64,000 nt of DNA from an uncultured Bacilli bacterium (GTDB lineage: Bacteria > Bacillota_I > Bacilli_A > RF39 > UBA660), in contig CAJTZU010000002.1 of NCBI GenBank assembly GCA_910584165.1, forward strand, positions 203,138 through 267,137, given 5' to 3'. Made by a program: the position numbers and the translations under genes. Shown one piece after another: positions 17,258 through 23,484 of the stretch. The stretch's first letter is position 1. Every line of letters begins with the position of its first letter. The notes below the pieces were generated by a model. The model saw only the letters and a program-made list of their open reading frames with translations, was not told the DNA's origin and did not search any database.

Positions 17258-17796
17258 AATTTCCTCCCTGTTTATCGTTTAAATTTTACTTAAAAAAAGG
17301 GTGGAAAAACGAAAATGCAAAGTAATATGAACTGTTCTTACATATTATTTGTAAATAAATGAAATATATACATTGTAATTTTAAACTTTTGTAATAATAC
17401 ATTTTCTTTTTTTATGATAATACTTATATAATTATTCCTAAAAAATATAATATGCAAACAAATATAAACTCTATTTGATATTTGTTTGATGTTAGTTATT
17501 TATACTTGTCTTGTAAAATATCAATGTCAAAAGGCTATGTAATACAAGATATAGAAAGAGTTGTGATAATAAAAGTAATTTAGAAATGATTAAGCAGTAA
17601 ATTTTCTAATTTATTAGGATATTACTGGCTAATTATATAGGAATAAAATAAGTGCAAATTCAGTAGTATTTCCATTTGTACTATCTATTAAGGCATTGAC
17701 TCTACGAGAAAGAGAGTGCCTTTTAAAATGGTAAAAGAGAAATACTATTATACAATTTATCTGATAAAAATTAAAATTTTGAATAAATATAGGTTT

Positions 17797-17844
17797 AAAA
17801 CCGAATGTAGTTCTAATGAAAAATGGACTATATTCGGTTTTTTA
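17797..17844 (+). terminator. Terminator/attenuator before the sigma-factor gene
   Basis: The 15 bases from AAAACCGAAT (17797 on) pair fully with those ending ATTCGGTTTT (17827-17841), with one G-T wobble and a 15-base loop, followed by TTT. It lies about 90 bases upstream of the sigma-like gene, so it may act as an attenuator in that gene's leader. Confidence 0.65.
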
Positions 17845-17885
17845 TTTGTGTGTCGAAAATTGGCGAAAAGCCGTAGTCCACCCTT

Positions 17886-17916
17886 GTTCAATTTGATTTA
17901 AAAAAACAAATTGAAC
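17886..17916 (+). promoter_or_regulatory. Hairpin next to the ribosome site of the sigma gene
   Basis: GTTCAATTTG (17886-17895) and CAAATTGAAC (17907-17916) pair perfectly over 10 bp. GGAGGAAAG begins one base later. Lacking a T-run, it is not a terminator; it could protect the mRNA or affect ribosome access. Confidence 0.5.
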
Positions 17917-17929
17917 GGAGGAAAGAAAG

Positions 17930-18412
17930 ATGGCAGATCGCCCAAAAAGAAGAAAACATAGGGATAATCCCTATACTTTAAGTTATATAGAAGAAAAGAA
18001 TATTTATATTATAAGTTTTAAAGATGGTAAAGGTATTATTCAAAAAGTAGAAGTAAATGAAGAAATTTACAAAACATTTGATAGATTTGAACTAGATGAT
18101 TTATCAGAGTTAAATGAATACGATAATCATATTGAACATTCAGAAATATATGAAAATAATCTTGAAATTAGAGCAAAGGACAAGCCTATGCTATTAGAAG
18201 ATGTAATTATACAAGAATCTACATTTAACGAACTGAAAAGAGCAATTAACTTGCTTCCAGAAGTACAAAAAAGAAGAATAAAAAAATACTATTTTGAAGA
18301 TAAAAGTGAAGTAGAAATTGCTTTAGAAGAAAAAGTATCTCAAAAGAATGTATCTAAAAGTTTAGCAGTTGCGAGAATAAATTTAAAAGAAATTTTAAAA
18401 AAATTTAATTAG
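17930..18412 (+). CDS. ICE-borne sigma-70 region-4-like factor
   Basis: 160 residues. The basic N-terminus (RPKRRKHRDNPY) and middle strands are of unknown fold. The last 60 residues resemble sigma region 4: AINLLPEVQKRRIKKYYFEDKSEVEIALEEKVSQKNVSKSLAVAR in form, with an HTH (EIALEEKVSQKNVSKSLA). Such small sigma-like proteins lie before the integrase end in Tn916/Tn1549-type elements and are thought to act in element gene control. No region 2 is visible, so it may not act alone as a sigma factor. Confidence 0.75.
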   Translation: MADRPKRRKHRDNPYTLSYIEEKNIYIISFKDGKGIIQKVEVNEEIYKTFDRFELDDLSELNEYDNHIEHSEIYENNLEIRAKDKPMLLEDVIIQESTFNELKRAINLLPEVQKRRIKKYYFEDKSEVEIALEEKVSQKNVSKSLAVARINLKEILKKFN

Positions 18413-18439
18413 GTGGGTATATTTTTGATGATTAGTTAG

Positions 18440-18488
18440 GAAACAGGTGAGAGGGTAAGTTACTCCCTTTCGCCTGTTTCTTTTTTTT
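18440..18488 (+). terminator. Strong terminator after the sigma-factor gene
   Basis: GAAACAGG (18440-18447) pairs with CCTGTTTC (18473-18480). The stem continues inward through GAGGG/CCCTT-type pairs to about 16 bp, and eight T follow. It ends the sigma-gene transcript. Confidence 0.88.
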
Positions 18489-18635
18489 GAAGCAGGATGT
18501 TCTTTGAAAATTTGATATACATTCATCAAATACATTCCTACTATTGATAGCACTTTAGCAAGTACGCTTGTCGATAAATACTTGGCTATAAAATTAGGTA
18601 GCACCTAATCTGCAATGACAAATAGTAGAATTAAA

Positions 18636-18848
18636 GATACTCCTGCCTAGCGACAGACTCAAGCAATCGGGGCAGTCTTGTGAGATCCACAAGAGGATGG
18701 AATTTCCGTGAGAATAATGTAGCACATTGTTCGTTTGATGAAATCCTAGACTGAGGGTATTAAGAAAAATATCAGTTACAAAGAAAAATGAAAATAAGAA
18801 AAATTGAAATATAAAAGTCAGAGTATCATTAGATATTTTGGCTTTTTT
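18636..18848 (+). ncRNA. Candidate structured RNA of the ICE
   Basis: The 459-bp gap 18413-18871 has no gene. From 18636, ATACTC (637-642) can pair with GGGTAT (755-760), and CTAG (647-650) with CTAG (746-749), closing a domain. Inside are CTTGTG/CACAAG (18677-18693), AATGT/ACATT (18716-18728) and a competing CTGCC/GGCAG pair. G and C are richer here than around. A 15-bp hairpin (18813-18827 with 18832-18846, wobbles included) with T6 then forms an intrinsic terminator. No known RNA family is recognised and no clear promoter was found. Confidence 0.5.
18813..18848 (+). terminator. Terminator before the 68-aa ORF
   Basis: AAAAGTCAGAGTATC and GATATTTTGGCTTTT form 15 continuous pairs counting four G-T wobbles, with loop ATTA and a run of six T. 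The next gene's ribosome site AAGGAGG lies 8 bases beyond, so this could also be a regulated leader terminator. Confidence 0.75.
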
Positions 18849-18871
18849 ACATATAAGGAGGAAAAATTTTA

Positions 18872-19078
18872 ATGAAAAGAAAGAATTATAAAGTGAGAGT
18901 AAAACTGATATTTGAAACTGCTATGAATCACGAACAAACAAGTATGGAAAAAGCCAAAGCAGATGTTGATAGAGTTTTAACTAATTATTTAAAAGGCAAG
19001 AAAATGAATGTATTAAATTTATTTAATGAGCCACCACACATTATATATAAGGTTGAAAAAATAAATGAAGAACTTTGA
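18872..19078 (+). CDS. Small hypothetical protein upstream of MazF-like toxin (68 aa)
   Basis: Basic 68-residue protein with a beta-like start (YKVRVKLIFETAM) followed by a helix (SMEKAKADVDRVLTNYLKGKK). A good AAGGAGG site precedes it. It overlaps the toxin gene by 14 bases, the usual place of an antitoxin, but shows no MazE/AbrB or ribbon-helix-helix pattern I can name. It may be an unrecognised antitoxin or an unrelated ICE gene. Confidence 0.6.
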   Translation: MKRKNYKVRVKLIFETAMNHEQTSMEKAKADVDRVLTNYLKGKKMNVLNLFNEPPHIIYKVEKINEEL

Positions 19079-19430
19079 AATTAAAAAGGGAGATATTTAC
19101 TATGCTATGCTCGATCCAGTAATAGGAAGTGAGCAAGATGGAAAAAGACCAGTGGTGGTAGTCCAAAATAATCTTGCGAATAAGCATAGTCCAACAGTAA
19201 TAGTTGCACCAATAACAACAGTCATTAAAAAAACATATTTACCAACACATATAGTGATATACAAAAATAACTTTCTCAAAAAAGATTCTACAATTTTAGT
19301 AGAACAAGTTAGAGTAATTGATAAAAGTAGAATAATAACTTATTTAGGAAAATTAAATGATATTCAAATGCAAAAAGTAGATAAGGCTTTGATAAATGCT
19401 TTTGAAATAAATTATATAGAAAGAGGATAA
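19065..19430 (+). CDS. PemK/MazF-family endoribonuclease toxin
   Basis: 121 residues with the MazF fold signatures: 'KKGDIYYAMLDPVIGSEQDGKRPVVVVQN' opening (G-D-I-x-x-A...G-S-E-Q-x-G-x-R-P-V-V-V-x-Q-N), then TVIVAPITT and STILVEQVRVIDKSRI. Such toxins cut RNA at short sequences. The normal Arg and Thr/Ser active-site positions seem present. Weak ribosome site; translation probably coupled to the overlapping 68-aa gene. Confidence 0.87.
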   Translation: MKNFEIKKGDIYYAMLDPVIGSEQDGKRPVVVVQNNLANKHSPTVIVAPITTVIKKTYLPTHIVIYKNNFLKKDSTILVEQVRVIDKSRIITYLGKLNDIQMQKVDKALINAFEINYIERG

Positions 19431-19432
19431 AG

Positions 19433-19636
19433 ATGAAAAAATTTTTCAATAAAAGTAAAGATTATATCGTAGGAATAACTAGCAATAATCAAATAGAGTT
19501 TGTTCAAGTTAAAGCCAAAAATAAAAAAGAGGCTGCTAATATCGTTTCAGATGTACTGACAAAATGCGAGTTATTTCCTTTTGTATCAAGAGATGATTTT
19601 AGTCTTGTTTGTAAAAGAATAAAATCAAGTCTGTAA
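19433..19636 (+). CDS. Small hypothetical ICE protein (67 aa)
   Basis: Starts 3 bases after the toxin stop with GAGGATAAAG as ribosome site. The pattern 'KDYIVGITSNNQIEFVQVKAKNKKEAANIVSDVLTKCELFPF' (strand-strand-helix) resembles small domains that ICEs carry of unknown function. It could take part in the toxin operon. No assignment. Confidence 0.6.
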   Translation: MKKFFNKSKDYIVGITSNNQIEFVQVKAKNKKEAANIVSDVLTKCELFPFVSRDDFSLVCKRIKSSL

Positions 19637-19676
19637 AAGTTATAAAATAAGTGAATTTACACATTCGTAAAAAATT

Positions 19677-19720
19677 AGAGGAATTAGTATTATGTTTTCG
19701 TAATGCAGTTCCTCTTTTTT
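19677..19720 (+). terminator. Terminator between toxin operon and excisionase gene
   Basis: AGAGGAATT (from 19677) pairs with AGTTCCTCT, and GTATTATG with CGTAATGC, giving about 17 pairs with a single bulged A and loop TTTT, followed by a run of T. Confidence 0.75.
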
Positions 19721-19741
19721 GTTTAAGCAAAGGAGAGAAAA

Positions 19742-19939
19742 ATGAATAATGAAAATCAATTAGTTTATGATGTAACCGATATTCAAAAAATACTCGGTTT
19801 GAGCAGAAGTAAAGTTTATTTGTGGTTGGAAGAAGTATATAAAGCAAAATTTCCATTTAGAGTTATCAAAATAGGAAAGTTATATAAAATTCCAAAAGAT
19901 TCTTTTGATAAATGGATTGATGGGAACTGCGAAAGTTAA
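19742..19939 (+). CDS. xis: Excisionase-like helix-turn-helix protein
   Basis: 65 residues of the MerR-like HTH_17/excisionase type: YDVTDIQKILGLSRSKVYLWLEE, then the wing FRVIKIGKLYKIPKDSFDKWI. Such proteins bend the attachment site and favour excision by the integrase. AAGGAGAG precedes the ATG. It stands 12 bases before the arm-domain genes and integrases, as xis-int pairs do. Confidence 0.85.
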   Translation: MNNENQLVYDVTDIQKILGLSRSKVYLWLEEVYKAKFPFRVIKIGKLYKIPKDSFDKWIDGNCES

Positions 19940-19951
19940 GGAGGAAATTTT

Positions 19952-20251
19952 ATGGAAGCAAGAAAAGCAACAAAAACAAGTGTCTATTTTAGGCACGGTT
20001 GTTGGAATCACAGATATGCAAAAATTTATGATAATGGTCAAAAAGAGTATGGATCAATAACAGGATTTGATACTGAAGAAGAAGCAAATGATAGTTTTTG
20101 GAAATATTTAGATGAATATAGAGCAAAGTTAAAAGAATTACAAGAAAATGCTGAAGCATTACAACAAAGTTTTTATGATGAAGATATAGAAGATTATTCG
20201 GAAGAAGATTATGAAGAAGGAGGTGAAGAAGATGATGAGGATGATGAATAG
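19952..20251 (+). CDS. Stand-alone integrase arm-domain-like protein with acidic tail
   Basis: 99 residues. Residues 1-55 (VYFRHGCWNHRYAKIYDNGQKEYGSITGFDTEEEANDSFWKYLDEY, described by motif) closely parallel the N-terminus of the first integrase (SVAFWERGSWHHRTKELLENGKTKYGKKGGF). That is a three-strand arm/AP2-like DNA-binding unit. The last 35 residues are almost all Glu, Asp and Tyr. It may compete for integrase arm sites or bind integrase. GGAGG precedes the start. Part of a tight four-gene recombination unit. Confidence 0.7.
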   Translation: MEARKATKTSVYFRHGCWNHRYAKIYDNGQKEYGSITGFDTEEEANDSFWKYLDEYRAKLKELQENAEALQQSFYDEDIEDYSEEDYEEGGEEDDEDDE

Positions 20252-20663
20252 TGAAAGATATAAGCAATTACTTATTGATAAAAATGTGATTCTTCATATT
20301 GGCGATAGTTATTATTTTGTTATTAGAGATTTAACTGAATTTGGGTTATTAAAAACAAGTCTTTCAAAAGAATACGAAACATTAGATATGGCATTAGAAG
20401 AATATACAATTATGAGAAGAAACTTTAATAAAAAGTTTAGAGAATTTAGACATAGAATTATGCTACTAGACATTGTTGCAACTAGACCAGTATTTTATGA
20501 AAGAAAAAATAAGTTTTCTTACCGTATTCGTACAAAAAGCGAAAGAGGTAAAACTATTTGCTTTAACTTTGGTGGTTTTAATACTCGTGATGAAGCAAAA
20601 AATCATTGGCTCAATAATCGAATCAATATTCTAAAGAAAATAATGGGTGATGACTATGAGTAA
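20232..20663 (+). CDS. Second integrase-associated arm-like protein (143 aa)
   Basis: I place the start at ATG 20232 because AGGAGGTG lies 7 bases upstream; it overlaps the acidic tail of the previous gene. Residues about 75-125 (FYERKNKFSYRIRTKSERGKTICFNFGGFNTRDEAKNHW in outline) again follow the strand-strand-strand-helix pattern 'GGF-T-EEA...W' seen in the integrase arm domain. The first half has a similar but weaker pattern. No recombinase catalytic residues. Probably a DNA-binding partner of the integrases. Confidence 0.65.
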   Translation: MMRMMNSERYKQLLIDKNVILHIGDSYYFVIRDLTEFGLLKTSLSKEYETLDMALEEYTIMRRNFNKKFREFRHRIMLLDIVATRPVFYERKNKFSYRIRTKSERGKTICFNFGGFNTRDEAKNHWLNNRINILKKIMGDDYE

Positions 20664-21864
20664 TGAAGTTTGCGAAAAAAAGCCATCTCGTGGTAATTCT
20701 GTTGCTTTTTGGGAAAGAGGCTCTTGGCATCATAGAACAAAAGAATTATTAGAAAATGGAAAAACAAAGTATGGTAAAAAAGGGGGATTTAAAACTCCAG
20801 AAGAAGCAGAAGAAAGTTATTGGAAATATTTAGAGTTATTTAATGAGAGTGTAAGAAAGTTTAATGCGACAACAGTAGATAAGGAGATAATGTTTAAGGA
20901 TTACTTATACTTTTGGCTTGAAAATGTATATAGAGAAAGGGCAGAAGATTCTTCCATATTAGTAGCAAGTTATGCCATTAGAGATTTAATTATTCCTAAT
21001 ATGGATTATGAAGTAAAATTAAGATTTGTAACATCAGAATATTTGCAGGACTTATTTGATAGAGTAGCAAAAATAACAGAATATTCTGGTATGACAGCCA
21101 GATCAATTATATATATTGCTCTCAAAGACGCAGTAGTAAATGGCTTTATTTCTGAAAATCCAACTAAAAATACTAAAATATATGATAGGAAAAAACCTAA
21201 AATAATAATCTTTAATAAGAAACAATTAAAACGCTTCTTGGGATTTGCGAAAAAGGAAAATTGGTATTTAGAAATATTATTAGGTGTTTTCTGTGGATTA
21301 AGAAAAGGAGAAATATTAGGGTTAAAATTTAGCGATTTTGATTTAGAAGAAAGAACAGTAGTAATTGAAAGACAACTAGGTTATAAATCAGAAATAGAAA
21401 AAGGTACTTGGAAAATACTAGACCAAGTAATAGTTGAAAAAGATCCAAAGACTCCTAACAGTTTTAGAAAAATAAGAGTTCCAAGAATTATTATAAAAGA
21501 ATTAAAGAAAAGACAAGCATTAGTTAATCGCTACAAAGAATATCTTGGAGAAGAATTTATAGATAATGATTTTATTAGTTGTCAAGAAAATGGGCTACCT
21601 AGAGGACTTGGCTCAATAAATAATTATCTTAATAAACTATGTCAGAGATGTAGTTTGCCAAAGATTACTTGCCACGCATTAAGGCATATGTGTGCAACAA
21701 TTTTATTGGAACAAGGAGTTCCATTAGAAAAAATATCTGGTTTATTAGGTCATACTTCAATTCACACAACTTATGAATACTATTGTGAGGTAATGGATGA
21801 TAAAGAACAAATTTTAGCATTTATGAATAATATCTTCAATTTTGAGGAAGTATATGGCGTTTAA
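20656..21864 (+). CDS. Tyrosine recombinase (integrase) 1
   Basis: 402 residues. Arm domain (residues 10-60), SAM-like core-binding domain (75-170) and catalytic domain. Visible catalytic residues: Arg in FCGLRKGEILGL, His-x-x-Arg in CHALRHMC, His in LLGHTS and the Tyr nucleophile in TTYEYY. Start ATG 20656 is chosen with GGGTGA 5 bases upstream; a GTG is at 20647. Related to Tn916-type Int. Overlaps the previous gene by 8 and the next by 11 bases. Confidence 0.92.
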   Translation: MSNEVCEKKPSRGNSVAFWERGSWHHRTKELLENGKTKYGKKGGFKTPEEAEESYWKYLELFNESVRKFNATTVDKEIMFKDYLYFWLENVYRERAEDSSILVASYAIRDLIIPNMDYEVKLRFVTSEYLQDLFDRVAKITEYSGMTARSIIYIALKDAVVNGFISENPTKNTKIYDRKKPKIIIFNKKQLKRFLGFAKKENWYLEILLGVFCGLRKGEILGLKFSDFDLEERTVVIERQLGYKSEIEKGTWKILDQVIVEKDPKTPNSFRKIRVPRIIIKELKKRQALVNRYKEYLGEEFIDNDFISCQENGLPRGLGSINNYLNKLCQRCSLPKITCHALRHMCATILLEQGVPLEKISGLLGHTSIHTTYEYYCEVMDDKEQILAFMNNIFNFEEVYGV

Positions 21865-23242
21865 AATAGATAAAAAGCAATATGTAGATTATATAGTTTA
21901 TTCAGTAACACCAATTAAGTCTGGGTATGGATTTAGAGTCAAATTGATATTTGATGATGAAAGCGAAACAATACAACAAAGGTCTGGCTTTAAAACAAAG
22001 ACTTTAGCAAAAAAAGAAAGAGAAACTACTATTGCTCAATTATTTAATAAAACCTATATAGTATATCCAAATGTTAAAGTTGAAGATTTTTATGAGTATT
22101 GGCTAGAAGAATATAAGAAACCGGATTTAAAATATGGCTCTTATATGGCTTATAGAAATGCAATTTATAACTATATTATTCCAATAATAGGTGGTTATAA
22201 GATGGCAACTTTAAATAAGGGACATATTCAAAAGTTATATAATAAAGTAGCCCAACAATATCAATCAGTAGCAAGATTAGTTAAAACTATAATGAATTGC
22301 TCATTAGGATATGCAAAAGATAAAGGTGTTGTAAGCGTTAATGCAGCAACAGATGTAAATTTACCAAAATGCGTTAAACCTAAAGAGTATAGAAAAATTG
22401 TAATAGATAAATCAAAAACATTATCTATAAGACAATGTATTGAACTAATCAAAGCAAGTAAAGAAACACCAATTTATATGCAGATATTATTTGCTATATT
22501 AACTGGTATGAGAACAAGCGAAGTTTTAGGCATTAAATATACTGATTTTGATTATACTAATAGAAAATTATATATTCAAAGACAACTAGGTGTTGATCCT
22601 AATAAGCCAGAAGAAGAAACAGTAGGTAGGAGGTCAACACAAGAGATTGATACAAAAACTCCATCTGGTAACAGATGTGTAGGAATAACTGATATATTGT
22701 TTGAAGAAATACTTAATGCACGAAATGAGTATTCCTTAAATAAAGAAAAATATGGTAAAGACTTTAATGATGAGCAGTTTGTTATTTGTTCTAAAAAAGG
22801 AAAGCCTAGATGTAGAACTTCCCACAATAAATATTGGAAGAAGTTAAAAAAAGATTTGAATTTGCCAGATATAAAGTTTCACGATTTAAGACACACTTAT
22901 GGAACATTATTATTGAAAGCAAACTTTAATTTAAAGGCGATTTCAGAATTATTAGGACACGCTTCAGAAATAATTACTTATGATGTATATATTGATAAAG
23001 ATGAGATAGTATATGACTGTTTAGATGTGTTAGATGACTATATAGATTCAATAGTAGAAAAAGAATATGAATATGGACATATATTTGATTATACTAATGA
23101 AGAAGAACAATATAGTTATGCAGTAGAAATGTATATGGATACAATAATAGATAGAGAGTATCAATATGGATATGTATTTAATTATGCAGATATTGATTTA
23201 GAAAGTCATTTTAGTCCTTTGTTAAAAGAAGATTTTGCATAG
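21854..23242 (+). CDS. Tyrosine recombinase (integrase) 2
   Basis: 462 residues. Arm-like N-terminus with 'SGFKTKTLAKKERE', core-binding domain, then catalytic residues: Arg in LTGMRTSEVLGI, His-x-x-Arg in HDLRHTYG, His in LLGHAS and Tyr in ITYDVYID. A Tyr/Glu-rich C-terminal extension of about 65 residues follows, with two YEYGH/YQYGY-like repeats that integrase 1 lacks. ATG 21854 follows GAGG by 6 bases and overlaps integrase 1. Both catalytic sets look complete, so this is not a decayed copy. Confidence 0.92.
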   Translation: MAFKIDKKQYVDYIVYSVTPIKSGYGFRVKLIFDDESETIQQRSGFKTKTLAKKERETTIAQLFNKTYIVYPNVKVEDFYEYWLEEYKKPDLKYGSYMAYRNAIYNYIIPIIGGYKMATLNKGHIQKLYNKVAQQYQSVARLVKTIMNCSLGYAKDKGVVSVNAATDVNLPKCVKPKEYRKIVIDKSKTLSIRQCIELIKASKETPIYMQILFAILTGMRTSEVLGIKYTDFDYTNRKLYIQRQLGVDPNKPEEETVGRRSTQEIDTKTPSGNRCVGITDILFEEILNARNEYSLNKEKYGKDFNDEQFVICSKKGKPRCRTSHNKYWKKLKKDLNLPDIKFHDLRHTYGTLLLKANFNLKAISELLGHASEIITYDVYIDKDEIVYDCLDVLDDYIDSIVEKEYEYGHIFDYTNEEEQYSYAVEMYMDTIIDREYQYGYVFNYADIDLESHFSPLLKEDFA

Positions 23243-23301
23243 TTTAATTCGGGTAGATATATTGTTTATTTGCTATAAAAATGTTAAAATATATAGAGAA
23301 A

Positions 23302-23450
23302 TTTCGTGTAGTATTATTTAGTATTTTCTAGTCCAAAAAATTAAGTTTGTGACTTTTGCTCGTGGAAATGTGTGTATAAGCATTTTTGAGTATAATATAA
23401 GAAGAAAATTACACGAATAAAATTAAATATTACACGAATAATACACGAAT
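23302..23450. repeat. ACACGAA repeats at the ICE end (possible integrase arm sites)
   Basis: ACACGAAT occurs in direct orientation at 23411-23418, 23432-23439 and 23443-23450 (21 and 11 bp apart, about two turns and one turn of DNA). An inverted ACACGAAA is at 23302-23309. The first two copies share 13 identical bases (ATTACACGAATAA). Phased repeats between an integrase gene and the host flank are what arm-type integrase sites look like. They could instead belong to uvrB control. Confidence 0.55.
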
Positions 23451-23484
23451 TAGTTATCAAAAATTAACAGAAACGAGGTTAAAA

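Larger units (their letters stand above)
17258..17929. other. 672-bp regulatory intergenic region of the ICE
   Basis: No convincing gene. It holds the promoter region of the minus-strand repressor, an AAGGCA...TGCCTT hairpin (about 17692-17725, with inner CTCT/AGAG pairing), a terminator-like hairpin at 17797-17841, a GGC-GAAAA-GCC mini-hairpin (17862-17872) and a hairpin at 17886-17916 just before the sigma gene's ribosome site. The density of hairpins suggests a control region for downstream ICE genes. Confidence 0.6.
1..23460 (+). mobile_element. Right part of an integrative conjugative element carrying a vanG-type cluster
   Basis: The block runs from a conjugation operon (PrgI, VirB4-like ATPase, peptidase) through accessory cargo (AbiE pair, van cluster) to regulators (double HTH, sigma-like factor), an excisionase-like protein and two tyrosine recombinases, and stops at uvrB. 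This layout is typical of Tn916/Tn1549-type ICEs. The left end, relaxase and coupling protein are outside the window. The exact right boundary is not determined: only one end is visible, so no pair of attachment repeats can be compared. The boundary given is a guess between the last integrase and uvrB. Confidence 0.85.

Noticed and set aside
17716..17901. 61-codon plus-strand frame before the sigma gene
   Set aside because: It has no ribosome site and runs across a terminator-like hairpin and the sigma gene's leader structures; composition looks like non-coding DNA.
18640..18700. RNase P-like fragment in the ICE RNA region
   Set aside because: A short stretch resembles part of Bacillus RNase P, but the universal core is absent and the match could be chance.
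19989..20267. 92-codon minus-strand frame opposite the acidic-tail gene
   Set aside because: It is the mirror of Glu/Asp-rich codons, giving His/Leu repeats with no ribosome site.
16790..23242. Prophage rather than ICE
   Set aside because: No capsid, tail, portal or terminase genes; conjugation ATPase and PrgI are present instead.
23302..23450. CRISPR array from ACACGAAT repeats
   Set aside because: Repeats are 8-13 bases with 3- to 13-base gaps and mixed orientation, and there are no cas genes.
23243..23484. LexA/SOS box before uvrB
   Set aside because: No GAAC-N4-GTTC palindrome is present.
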